The notes under the pieces are model-generated. The model worked only from the letters and a program-made list of their open reading frames with translations, made no database searches and was not told the DNA's origin. From a virus: a stretch of 36,817 nucleotides of DNA. Made by a program: the position numbers and the translations under genes. The stretch is taken from the IMG/VR virus record IMGVR_UViG_3300009103_000085, positions 1 to 36,817 of that record, one strand, 5' to 3'. The stretch's first letter is position 1. Each line of letters opens with the position of its first letter. Below are positions 15,897 to 24,492 of this stretch, one piece after another.

Positions 15897-18800
15897 GCGA
15901 ATCTTTTCCTCGTTTTGATATTTCTATAATATTATCTACTGAATCTTTAACTGCATCTACGTGAGAAATTACCAATATAGATTTAAACCATTTTTTTAAA
16001 TTCTGTAATAGGGCATTACATGCTTCTACATTGCTTGCATCCAAAGCCCCAAATCCTTCATCAATAATTAGTATATCTGACTTTGGAAGAGAACTTAAGT
16101 TCATTAATGCTACCCTGATTGCTAAAGAAGATAACATTTTCTCCATTCCTGATGCACATTCAATAATACGCTTTGAATCTCCATAGTTAATAAAAATATC
16201 CATCGCATTAGAATTAGAATCTGCAACTAATTCTACCGTAAAGCCAGTAGTTCCTTGCAATATTTCTGCTATTTCCAGGTTAATAAGTGGTAATTTTGAA
16301 GTTAAAATATCTAATGGAATTCCATTTTTAGAACTGGCTTTAACAAATATATCAATAATTTGCCACTCCTTGGATAGCTCTAAAAATCTTTTTTCATCTT
16401 TTTTTGTTTTTTCTAATTCTGATTTAATTCTTCCAATAATTTGGTTAGAAGATAGCCTGGTCGAATCGATGGTGGCAATTTCTTTTTCTAATTCTGCTCT
16501 TGCTGTTTTTAAAGTGTTAATATCCTCTGGGTCTTTGGAAGACGACTTATTATTCATATCTTCTAACTTCAGTTTTTCTAAATCTACTTTTTCTTTTTTT
16601 AATTCTAATTTTTCTCCAATGATTTTTATTAACCTAGTTTCTCCTTCGATATTTCTTTCTAAAAGCTTCAACTTCTCTTTAAGCATTTTAATTTTTTTAA
16701 TTTTTTCTTCTATTAAATCTACGTTGATTAGCTCGTAGGAATCGCTAAAATTTTCTATTAAAGAATTCATCTGTCCCATTTGTTCTTCTATGCCCTGAAT
16801 AAGTTCATAGGAACGGTGGGCCTTGGTGATAAATTTGCAATTTGGAAAAGTTGTACCACAAGGAACCTCTTTTAAAATAATGGAAGATTCAAAATATTCC
16901 TTCTTTTTCCTTTTTAGTTCTCCACATTCTCTTTTCAAGTCTTCAATTTTTTTATTTATCTTTGATGCATTTTGCAATTGCTGGCATAAAAAATTTTCAT
17001 TTTCAGAATTTAAAATATTTTCCAAAGAACAATATTGCTCCTTTCTTTCTAGCCATTTTTTTTGTAAATTTTTTCTTTCTAACACTAAAACGGATAGCTC
17101 CCCCTCTTCGGCGGTTACTTTACGCCGTTGATTATTAACATCGAATTCTGTAATAATTCCGTCCGGGACAGTAGCTAGAAAGGAGTCTATTTTTCTTAAA
17201 TCTCCTCTTTTTTCTTCCAAAATTCTAGAATTTTCTTCTAAGTCTTTTTTAATTTTTTTAATTTCTAAGTCTTTTTCTTGTTTTATAGTAGTCCAATCTC
17301 TCTGAGGGGCTTCAGAAAGTTTTCCTTTTAATTCTAATAAATCTTTTCTAGCTGCTAAATTCATTTGTTCAAAGACATCCAAATCTAAAAAGCTGGCTAA
17401 AATAGATTTTCTGCTAGTTGCCTTTTCTTTAATGAACGTATTCATCTCTCCCTGAGATGCGAATGAAGTCATTAAGAAATCTTCGCTTGTCCCTATAAGT
17501 TCTCTTACTAGTTTTTCTGTATTTCTTCTTTGTTCTAAAGATAAATCCCTTATGGTATTTCCGCTTTCATCCAATTCAAAAAGATTTAAATGAGTAGCCG
17601 CGGAGACTCTGCCGGTTCTTGCAACATTTTTTGTGGTTTGTCTTTCTAGTAGGTAGAATTTAGAATTTACAGAAAATGTAATTTGTGTACTGCAATAATT
17701 CTTTCTAGCATTGATAATGTGCAAATTTTTTAATGTGCCCCTATCTGATGTGTTGAATAGTCCATACATTAATGCCCCGGGAATAGAGGACTTACCGCTT
17801 CTATTTTTTCCAAAAATGCCCACTACGCCTTTCAGTGTATTAAAATTAATCTCATTATCCTCTCCGTAAGAAAATAAATTATTAAATTTTAAATTATTAA
17901 TTGACCACTTAGAATTTCTTCTTTTTTCTACTTCTGGTATTTTTGAAATTATTTTTTCTAAATAATCTAAAACTTTAGATTGGTCATTTTTAGTAACAAA
18001 ATTATTTTCTATCCACTTAGAAAAATAAGAATTTAAAACTTTTTTATCTCTAAAGTTAATATTTTTTTGAAAATCGCTTTCAATATAAGGTTTATTTTCG
18101 ATCTTTTTTAAATCGTGAACTAACTCATGAATGTTATACTGTTCTTTTAATGCACTTTTTAAATGCATCCAACTAACTTGATCTATGTGGTTGCTACTCC
18201 TAATTCTAACCCTAGCTCCCTCTGTAATAGCAGCTTTATCAATAGTTTCTTGAACGCTACCAAGCCAATGAGCAGTGATAAATGGGTGATCGTGCTCGAC
18301 GGAATAAAAATCAACTTCAAAATCTTCTCTATCATTTATCTGCCAATATAAAAATCCCTTTCCAGGAGTTTCCCCAAAGTCTTGTTGTATAAAAGAACCC
18401 GGGTAAGCAATTCGTTTGTTTCCATCAACAAATTGCATCTTATGAATATCACCTAAAAAAGCAAAATCATATTTATCAAAAAAACTGGTATCTATTTCGC
18501 TATCTAGCTCCCACTCTATGTCTGTTAAGGAGCCTAAAACAGGCCCGTGATAACACCCTATATTAACCGTACCCTGTGGTGGTTTTAGTTTTGGCCAGTT
18601 CTGTTCGTCAAAACAGGAAAAAACGCAAAATTTAAAACCTTCTATGCCAGAATCATACACGCCTGTATATTTGTGGAGATGAAGATTTTCTAATCCTAAT
18701 GCACGGACAATGGGCGAAATGGCATCCTGCCTTTGGGGGTTTAATATTAAACCATCATGATTTCCCAATATAACATGCACGTGAGAAGTAAGTTCACAAA

Positions 18801-19014
18801 GTTTTTTAAACCACCACGAAAGTATATCGATTAATTCAGGGGATATTCCCTGAGTTTTGCTATGAACAATATCACCACCGATGAAAATAACATCTGGTTT
18901 TAATTTTTTCACTTTTTTATAAAATCTTTCAAAAGAATTTCTATATTCTGTATGTCTGGTCAATCCCCTGAAGTGTATGTCAGATAAGTGAACACAGGTA
19001 AATTTATATTTCAT
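15877..19014 (-). CDS. Fused Mre11-Rad50 (SbcD-SbcC, gp47-gp46-like) recombination nuclease in a single chain
   Basis: The 1045-residue product joins two normally separate subunits of a DNA-end-processing nuclease. Residues 1-240 form a metallophosphoesterase with all motifs: SDIHF (Asp12, His14), GGD (48), GNHD (84-87), YHGP (His156) and GDIH (188-191). After a linker (about 250-365), an SMC-type ATPase begins: Walker A GKNRSGKSS at 402-410. Long charged coiled-coil segments flank a possible hook, C719-x6-C726. The C-terminal half has the signature CASGMEKM (about 953-960), Walker B ILIIDEGFGALD (about 981-992) and the H-loop SHVD (His1018). T4 encodes gp47 and gp46 as two genes. The ATG overlaps the primase stop (ATGA). 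It probably processes DNA ends for recombination-dependent replication and host DNA breakdown. Confidence 0.93.
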   Translation of the reverse strand: MKYKFTCVHLSDIHFRGLTRHTEYRNSFERFYKKVKKLKPDVIFIGGDIVHSKTQGISPELIDILSWWFKKLCELTSHVHVILGNHDGLILNPQRQDAISPIVRALGLENLHLHKYTGVYDSGIEGFKFCVFSCFDEQNWPKLKPPQGTVNIGCYHGPVLGSLTDIEWELDSEIDTSFFDKYDFAFLGDIHKMQFVDGNKRIAYPGSFIQQDFGETPGKGFLYWQINDREDFEVDFYSVEHDHPFITAHWLGSVQETIDKAAITEGARVRIRSSNHIDQVSWMHLKSALKEQYNIHELVHDLKKIENKPYIESDFQKNINFRDKKVLNSYFSKWIENNFVTKNDQSKVLDYLEKIISKIPEVEKRRNSKWSINNLKFNNLFSYGEDNEINFNTLKGVVGIFGKNRSGKSSIPGALMYGLFNTSDRGTLKNLHIINARKNYCSTQITFSVNSKFYLLERQTTKNVARTGRVSAATHLNLFELDESGNTIRDLSLEQRRNTEKLVRELIGTSEDFLMTSFASQGEMNTFIKEKATSRKSILASFLDLDVFEQMNLAARKDLLELKGKLSEAPQRDWTTIKQEKDLEIKKIKKDLEENSRILEEKRGDLRKIDSFLATVPDGIITEFDVNNQRRKVTAEEGELSVLVLERKNLQKKWLERKEQYCSLENILNSENENFLCQQLQNASKINKKIEDLKRECGELKRKKKEYFESSIILKEVPCGTTFPNCKFITKAHRSYELIQGIEEQMGQMNSLIENFSDSYELINVDLIEEKIKKIKMLKEKLKLLERNIEGETRLIKIIGEKLELKKEKVDLEKLKLEDMNNKSSSKDPEDINTLKTARAELEKEIATIDSTRLSSNQIIGRIKSELEKTKKDEKRFLELSKEWQIIDIFVKASSKNGIPLDILTSKLPLINLEIAEILQGTTGFTVELVADSNSNAMDIFINYGDSKRIIECASGMEKMLSSLAIRVALMNLSSLPKSDILIIDEGFGALDASNVEACNALLQNLKKWFKSILVISHVDAVKDSVDNIIEISKRGKDSHVDKEN

Positions 19015-19991
19015 CTAATCTTAGTTCCACTTTTTATTTTAGAAATCTTATTGGTGATAGTATAAAACGGGTTCCAAAGAAATGATTCTTTTTTATATTC
19101 TAAAAATTTAGTTTTAGTCATTTCTCCAACGTCTGCATATTGACCTAACGACATAATATATACTTTCAATCCAGCTTGAAACAATAATTGTGCTATTTTA
19201 TTTATCTTATCTGCCGCGTCGGCATCTAGGGCTAATATAACTTCTGTATTGTTTTTAACTAGTTGCTTATAAAGTTGGTGAGATTCTTTTAATTCAGAAC
19301 CCAACAAACAGGCAGCATTCACATCACATTTTATTAAATCGAAAGGCCCCTCTACTAATGTTATAGGCTTTGAAAAATCCAAATTAATTTCATTAAAAAT
19401 AATAGCTTTTTTTTCATTTTTTGAATTTAAATATTTCATTTTTTTATCTGGATCAATGGTTCTAGAAACCCAATAATTATATGATCCATCTTCAGCAATA
19501 GATGGAAAAACCACCCTTCGTTTCAAGCGACCACTAGTATAGGCCCCTAGTCGGAATCTCCATAAATCAGAATAAGATACCCCCCTTTTATTAAGATAAT
19601 TAAAAACTGCCTTAACATCTGGGTCATGGTGATGCAAATTATCTGCTAATAATACAAACCCCGGAGGTAGATCATCAACAAAACTGGGATTTGTAACGTT
19701 ACTATCGTTTTTCCTATAGGTGCTACCAAATAAGCGTACAGATTCTTCATAGTGGTGAGAAGAATGCTTTTTTACTAATTTGGTAAATCCCCTTCCTTTT
19801 AATCCGCACACCCAACAATGGTAAAGCTGTTCGTCTATTTTAAAAATAAGCTTAAGCTTTGCTCGACTATTTCTAGAAGGACAATTATCATTTACGCATC
19901 TGAAGCATATATTTACTTGATCTTTGGATATAATGCATTTTCCAAAACACTTTTGTAAAAATAGCGTTTTTTTTCTATCATCAACTTTCAT
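19011..19991 (-). CDS. DNA primase, DnaG/gp61-type with zinc finger and Toprim core
   Basis: The 326-residue product probably makes RNA primers for lagging-strand synthesis. The N-terminus has a zinc-binding region with C29-x2-C32, Cys37 and C59-x2-C62 (YHCWVCG). The Toprim fold is shown by LVEGPFD (Glu214 to Asp218) and LALDADAAD (Asp256 and Asp258), which should bind catalytic metals. The length is close to T4 gp61 (about 342) and much shorter than bacterial DnaG, with no room for a helicase-interaction domain. No helicase gene is in the window. The upstream gap is 16 bases and I see no Shine-Dalgarno-like site before the ATG, so translation may depend on coupling to the resolvase gene. The stop overlaps the next start as ATGA. 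Confidence 0.85.
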   Translation of the reverse strand: MKVDDRKKTLFLQKCFGKCIISKDQVNICFRCVNDNCPSRNSRAKLKLIFKIDEQLYHCWVCGLKGRGFTKLVKKHSSHHYEESVRLFGSTYRKNDSNVTNPSFVDDLPPGFVLLADNLHHHDPDVKAVFNYLNKRGVSYSDLWRFRLGAYTSGRLKRRVVFPSIAEDGSYNYWVSRTIDPDKKMKYLNSKNEKKAIIFNEINLDFSKPITLVEGPFDLIKCDVNAACLLGSELKESHQLYKQLVKNNTEVILALDADAADKINKIAQLLFQAGLKVYIMSLGQYADVGEMTKTKFLEYKKESFLWNPFYTITNKISKIKSGTKIR

Positions 19992-20007
19992 AAATAAGAA
20001 ATATAAT

Positions 20008-20562
20008 TTATTTTTTTAACCAAGCCAGTCCCACTACGCATGCATCCGAAATGTCATATACTCCATCTGCCCACACGGTGGTACCCTTTCGTGGACCCCT
20101 GGTTAACTTTTTTGTCTCCCAATTTATTTTACAACTTCGTTCTAACAAGTACAAATCTAAATATGATCGTACTTGCTCTTTAGTAGATATACCACAGTCT
20201 CTTTCTTTTTGTAATTTGATTCCAATCTTTTTTCTTGCTTTAATAACGTTCACACTAATCACTGGGCAGTTTAGCGAGGCACCTAGCGCATATGATAAAG
20301 CTCCATTAAATCTAGCTAATTTATTTATTGTTGATGCACTAGAAAACCCAGTCCGAAAAGATTGAAGATTTTCCTCTATTATAATAGTGTGAATATCTAA
20401 ATCTTTAACCAAATTTAAGCATATATTTTTTGCTTTTTCTACTTTCTCAACAAAGTTTTTGATTTTTCTTAAATCAATCGATTGGTATTTTATTACATGT
20501 TCAGCTGCATCAATGACAGCTGCACCAACTATGCTGGTGGATATATCTAAGGCTATTATCAT
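20008..20562 (-). CDS. RuvC-like Holliday-junction resolvase (RNase H fold)
   Basis: The 184-residue product probably resolves branched DNA made by recombination and replication, so that the terminase receives linear concatemers. The RNase-H-like acidic residues are in place: Asp6 in IIALDISTS, Glu63/Glu64 in TIIIEENLQS, and Asp170/Asp173 in VYDISDACVVGLAWL. The size matches RuvC (about 170-190). It is not like T4 endonuclease VII (gp49), which usually serves this role in T4. The start ATG shares one base with the stop of the 903-residue structural gene (TAATG), so resolvase translation is tied to that gene. Some RuvC-like phage proteins have other nuclease roles, so the exact substrate is an inference. 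Confidence 0.82.
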   Translation of the reverse strand: MIIALDISTSIVGAAVIDAAEHVIKYQSIDLRKIKNFVEKVEKAKNICLNLVKDLDIHTIIIEENLQSFRTGFSSASTINKLARFNGALSYALGASLNCPVISVNVIKARKKIGIKLQKERDCGISTKEQVRSYLDLYLLERSCKINWETKKLTRGPRKGTTVWADGVYDISDACVVGLAWLKK

Positions 20563-23273
20563 TAAAAATCTTTTTTCAATTTAAATAATAATTCGTCTCC
20601 AGGTCTTTTTACAATAGGTTGAGAAAGTTTTGCTCTGCCTACCACGTTTAGGTCATCGTCATGTAACAGTACATCCGTAATGTACACAAACGAAGTAGCA
20701 TTTTCATTCACATTATCAGTAGGCGCTAATTCCTTATACGTTAAATTAGAGCTACTATTTAAAAAATTCTTAGGTGCTGCTGCTAAATATTCAGCTGAAT
20801 TTACATCACTAGACCCCTTGAAAGAAGTTTCGAAACTGGCTGATCCAAATAGAGAAATATGGGGAGACTTAACAAAGGCTATCCCTTCATTGTAAAAAAG
20901 ATTTCCTACAGAATTCCATTTAGCCGAAGGAGTTACACAATTATCTCGATACAGTGTTCCAAACCCATTATCTCTCAAGATTATTTTCACTTTCCCTCCG
21001 GAGCCGTAATAAGAAGTATCAGTTATTTCAAACGTATTAGGATGAATAGCATTTCCATAAAATATACTGGGAATATCAAAAAAACAAACATGGTTAGAAG
21101 ATTCATCTCCAGAGGCTTGAAACACGTAAAGCTGGCCACCTCCGCCGTCTGAAGTGTCTCCTCCGCCGGATGAAGAGAATGCATGCTGAGTTTTAAGGGG
21201 AGAGTTTCTAAAAGAAACTCCATTGTTAAAATATACCAGTTGGGTTAGGTATGTTGCCCAAGAATCATTCTCTGAGGGGCCTCCATAAAAGTCCCAATCG
21301 TCCTCGTTGTAGTTAAATCGCTGTGGTTCAAATAAGTCGGTCTTTATTCTATTCTTCGCTGTTTCTTTCAGCCCCATTCGATCATCTAGCATGCTATTTA
21401 ATGAAATAAGGGTTAAATTCGTACTTCCGGTGTCGTCTACATAGCGAGATAACAACGAGCCAGTTGTAGGTGAAGCTTCAAATGGCCCAGAAAGTAATAG
21501 AGTAAAGTCGGGCCTGAATTTTCCATTATCACACGGCAAAATAGTTAAATCTTTGGTGACAAAACTCTTCTTTTGAAAAAGCCGCTCAGTTGCTGTTTGT
21601 CCCTCCGTCCCGGAAGCCCCTTCTGAACCTGTTAAATTAAACAGCCTAGGATATCGACTTTGAACATGTTCTTTTAAAAATGTAGGAAGGCATATATCTA
21701 GTCCTCCGTTACAAAATGACATTGTTACATTAAACGGAGCTTTCATAATGTGTTTGCCGCCGGCTAGTATTTTTGTATTTTTGTAAATACGCTGAACTGG
21801 CGACGTGGCTTCGAATAAACATGGCAAATAAAAACACAGCCCATTGGATTTTGCAGAGTCCATAGAGGATGAGCCGTATCCTTTTATACTTTCTGATACG
21901 ATTTGTTTTAAATCTCTAAATTGTTTAAATATTTTTATTTCGTGCATCTCGGCGTTTAGGCGATGATTAAAAGCGCTATTGGCTCCAGTTGGATCCCCTC
22001 CAAAAGAACTTAATTTTAAAAGACCTTCGTTGGTGGCTGTTTTCCTATTAAAAAACCTAGATGTTTGTGTAGCACCGGCATTGATGCCTTCAAAATAATT
22101 TCCTACCACCAAACAATCCGGATCGTTTCTTCCGCTACCGAAGCCAGCATAAACACTAGAGCCTGCTGGGATCGAAATTGATTGCCTTGAAAGTAAAAAT
22201 TCGCTATCCAGCTTACCATCAATAAAGAAGCTTCCTGTTCCGTTATTGATATCTGATCCGCCCCAGCGTATCGCAACATGGTGCCAATTGTTTTTTAAAA
22301 TAGAGTTATCAGAACTAGTAAATATTAATGCAGGAAGGCCATCTACATCAGATTGAGGGGTATCTATTGCGATATCGCTGGGTTTAATATCTGCACTAGA
22401 GCTTAGCTGTAGCAATAATCTAAAACCATTGGGTGTACCGCTTTTATTTAACGACGATCCAGAAACCAAGCTTATAGCATAAGTTGAAGAATAATGCAAA
22501 ATAGTACCAGCTTTAAATTCATCTCCTTCTTTGTCTGTAGTGTATCTAGGATTTATCCAAAACTCAAAAGAAAATTCAGAATCTGGTCGATAAGCCCCAG
22601 TTAGGGGTGAGTGATCTAGGGTATCGGCCGAGGGATCGGGGTAGATGATAGCGGAATTATTTAAAACTTGAGAAGCAGTAAAAAAATTGAGACAATTATA
22701 GTTCGTATAAGCATAATCACACTTATCGTATATTCCACGGTAATATGGGAAAAGCGTTTTTCTTATAGTATTTTTTTTAAATGTCCCCGTTGATGGAACT
22801 GAAACTGTGACTTGTGACCAACTGCCTGCAGATCCGGTGCGGTAATCTGGGATTGACTGGTTAGTGAATGCCGGAGTATCTCTTATGATCTTAATGTATT
22901 TCTTATCTGCTCCCACGTTTGCCAACCCATTACGGATTTTGCCTTTTTTCCCAGCCGCGTTTGGATTGGTTCCTAATAATTTGTTTAACTCTGGAACTGG
23001 GTTATTGTTTTCTCCATTGTAAACATTGCCAGATATAGATTGATGAATCTTATCGAGGTATACTAAGTATTCCTGGTAACTGTCGTTAGCATCAATCCCC
23101 TGTATGTTTGGACGATCCTTGGGCCGCATTCGCTTTCGATCACCAGCCTTAAAGGGGGTTAATTTAATCCTACCAGTATATTGTCCGCTAATTGGCTTAA
23201 CAAAAGACCGTGAAACGTGCGTAGTCAGGGTAGTCAGCGTAAAAAATGATTTGTCAAATCGAAGGATCGACAC
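20562..23273 (-). CDS. Large virion structural protein with LamG-like lectin domain (tail/fibre region)
   Basis: The 903-residue product starts at a GTG with AAGGAGG 4 bases upstream. At about residues 205-455 it has a LamG/concanavalin-type fold: FSFEFWINPR (235-243), NNWHHVAIRW (328-337), GSFFIDGKLD (347-356) and a closing AEMHEIKIF strand (441-449). Such domains often bind sugars. The C-terminal 120 residues carry a module with NLFYNEGIAFVKSPH, FLNSSSNLTYKE and FVYITDVLLHDDD, ending in VGRAKLSQPIVKR and LLFKLKKDF, which matches the end of the 394-residue neighbour in layout. I know this module from structural proteins of marine T4-like phages. No signal peptide is seen. A host-surface-contacting tail or baseplate role is likely but not proven. 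Confidence 0.78.
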   Translation of the reverse strand: MSILRFDKSFFTLTTLTTHVSRSFVKPISGQYTGRIKLTPFKAGDRKRMRPKDRPNIQGIDANDSYQEYLVYLDKIHQSISGNVYNGENNNPVPELNKLLGTNPNAAGKKGKIRNGLANVGADKKYIKIIRDTPAFTNQSIPDYRTGSAGSWSQVTVSVPSTGTFKKNTIRKTLFPYYRGIYDKCDYAYTNYNCLNFFTASQVLNNSAIIYPDPSADTLDHSPLTGAYRPDSEFSFEFWINPRYTTDKEGDEFKAGTILHYSSTYAISLVSGSSLNKSGTPNGFRLLLQLSSSADIKPSDIAIDTPQSDVDGLPALIFTSSDNSILKNNWHHVAIRWGGSDINNGTGSFFIDGKLDSEFLLSRQSISIPAGSSVYAGFGSGRNDPDCLVVGNYFEGINAGATQTSRFFNRKTATNEGLLKLSSFGGDPTGANSAFNHRLNAEMHEIKIFKQFRDLKQIVSESIKGYGSSSMDSAKSNGLCFYLPCLFEATSPVQRIYKNTKILAGGKHIMKAPFNVTMSFCNGGLDICLPTFLKEHVQSRYPRLFNLTGSEGASGTEGQTATERLFQKKSFVTKDLTILPCDNGKFRPDFTLLLSGPFEASPTTGSLLSRYVDDTGSTNLTLISLNSMLDDRMGLKETAKNRIKTDLFEPQRFNYNEDDWDFYGGPSENDSWATYLTQLVYFNNGVSFRNSPLKTQHAFSSSGGGDTSDGGGGQLYVFQASGDESSNHVCFFDIPSIFYGNAIHPNTFEITDTSYYGSGGKVKIILRDNGFGTLYRDNCVTPSAKWNSVGNLFYNEGIAFVKSPHISLFGSASFETSFKGSSDVNSAEYLAAAPKNFLNSSSNLTYKELAPTDNVNENATSFVYITDVLLHDDDLNVVGRAKLSQPIVKRPGDELLFKLKKDF

Positions 23274-23277
23274 AGAT

Positions 23278-23284
23278 CCTCCTT
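23278..23284 (-). promoter_or_regulatory. Strong ribosome site before a GTG start, overlapping a stop codon
   Basis: AAGGAGG lies 4 bases before the GTG at 23273. Its first two bases overlap the TAA stop (23283-23285) of the preceding gene, so the same bases end one gene and start the next. This supports the GTG as the true start. Confidence 0.75.
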
Positions 23285-24467
23285 AAAAATCTAGCCTTAC
23301 TCTAACTGTCAACTCTCTTTCGTCGTTCTTTTCAATGGGGCGTGATAGCTTGGCAACTGCCAGCAGGCGGCTGTTAGCATCATATAGTCCTACAGTGGTG
23401 ATAAAGCTAAAGGGTCGCTCCTCAGTATCTCCTTCAGTTACCACAACTATCTTCCCATCGGCATCGGTGTATGTAGGATTGGACGAATAATTAAATTCAT
23501 TCACTCCGGCATTACAAAAAATAAGAGTAGAATTAATTTGAGTAATATTTTGAAAAGTTGCAGCAGTCAAAGTACCGGAAGAAAAGCGAGTTTCGGCTAG
23601 ATGATCCACTATGTTATCTATGGATCCAGAAACTAAAAAATTGGGAGCAAAAGTCCCTGACATGACTGTCCTGCCTGGGCCAGCAACTCCATCGGTAGTG
23701 TTTGACATTGCAGCAATAACACCACTAACATTCTGGTTGGTATCTAATATTTTATCTAAATCAAAAACTGCAATTCCGGCATCATAAAACATTAAACCTA
23801 CATAGTTGGAAGTATTGGTAGAATCTACAATGTTTCCTACTTCTCCAGAAAAACTCTGTAATCTATTAGCTGCACTCCCAACATCTGTAAATATAACAGA
23901 GCCGGTGACTGTAGTTTCTCTTAAGTTTGGTTTGGTCAAATGTACAGATGCTGTTTGATAAAACCTCATTGCAAAAGTTTCTCTTTTAATTTTATCTCTT
24001 GCAAAAAGTCGACGAAAATTTATGAACATAGCATTGTCTATCTGGTCCGTGCTCGTAACACTCTTCCATTTAGCATAAAAACTTTCGCTACTTTTTCCCA
24101 GCAATAACTGCGAAAATTGAGAATAATTTTCTATTTTTTCTCTCATCATTAAACTTTGACTTGAAAAAAGAGTTTTTCCGCTAGCATCGACCCCGGTCGA
24201 GGCTGTAAGCACTAACCCCGACCCTGATCTGATCCCTACCGTCATATCAAAAATAGCATTGGCAGTTTGTAAACTATAAGCTTGGTCAAAAACAGTTTGA
24301 AATAAGGATGATGTAACTCCGGGACCTACGCCTCCAGTAATGAAAACTTGATATTTTTTTCTGGTAGCAGATCCAGAAATATCTTCTTGAATCATGTCTA
24401 CTAATTGATTAAGAAATGACCGATTAGTAGTCACACTCGATGCGGGTAAATCTTTAAATGTAGCCAT
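23283..24467 (-). CDS. Virion structural protein with C-terminal module shared with the LamG protein
   Basis: The 394-residue product starts MATFKDLPASSVTTNRSFLN. It has a middle segment FINFRRLFARDKIKRETFAM and a Ser/Thr-rich beta region. The C-terminal module reads YVGLMFYDAGIAVFDLD, then NEFNYSSNPTYTDADGK, then FSFITTVGLYDANSRLLAVA and KLSRPIEKN, ending in RVRLDF. This is a recognised type of structural protein in marine T4-like phages and parallels the end of the 903-residue product. AAGGAATTAAAGCTCA precedes the ATG. It lies 25 bases after the 239-residue structural gene and directly before the LamG gene. A tail or baseplate location is inferred. It is not a sheath protein, since the sheath N-terminal pattern is missing. 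Confidence 0.75.
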   Translation of the reverse strand: MATFKDLPASSVTTNRSFLNQLVDMIQEDISGSATRKKYQVFITGGVGPGVTSSLFQTVFDQAYSLQTANAIFDMTVGIRSGSGLVLTASTGVDASGKTLFSSQSLMMREKIENYSQFSQLLLGKSSESFYAKWKSVTSTDQIDNAMFINFRRLFARDKIKRETFAMRFYQTASVHLTKPNLRETTVTGSVIFTDVGSAANRLQSFSGEVGNIVDSTNTSNYVGLMFYDAGIAVFDLDKILDTNQNVSGVIAAMSNTTDGVAGPGRTVMSGTFAPNFLVSGSIDNIVDHLAETRFSSGTLTAATFQNITQINSTLIFCNAGVNEFNYSSNPTYTDADGKIVVVTEGDTEERPFSFITTVGLYDANSRLLAVAKLSRPIEKNDERELTVRVRLDF

Positions 24468-24492
24468 TGAGCTTTAATTCCTTCCGTATAAA

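Noticed and set aside
23283-24467. Second tail sheath protein
   Set aside because: Its length and MATF start raised the idea, but it lacks the SPG and GPAFVPITVG sheath pattern and its C-terminus belongs to a different structural family.
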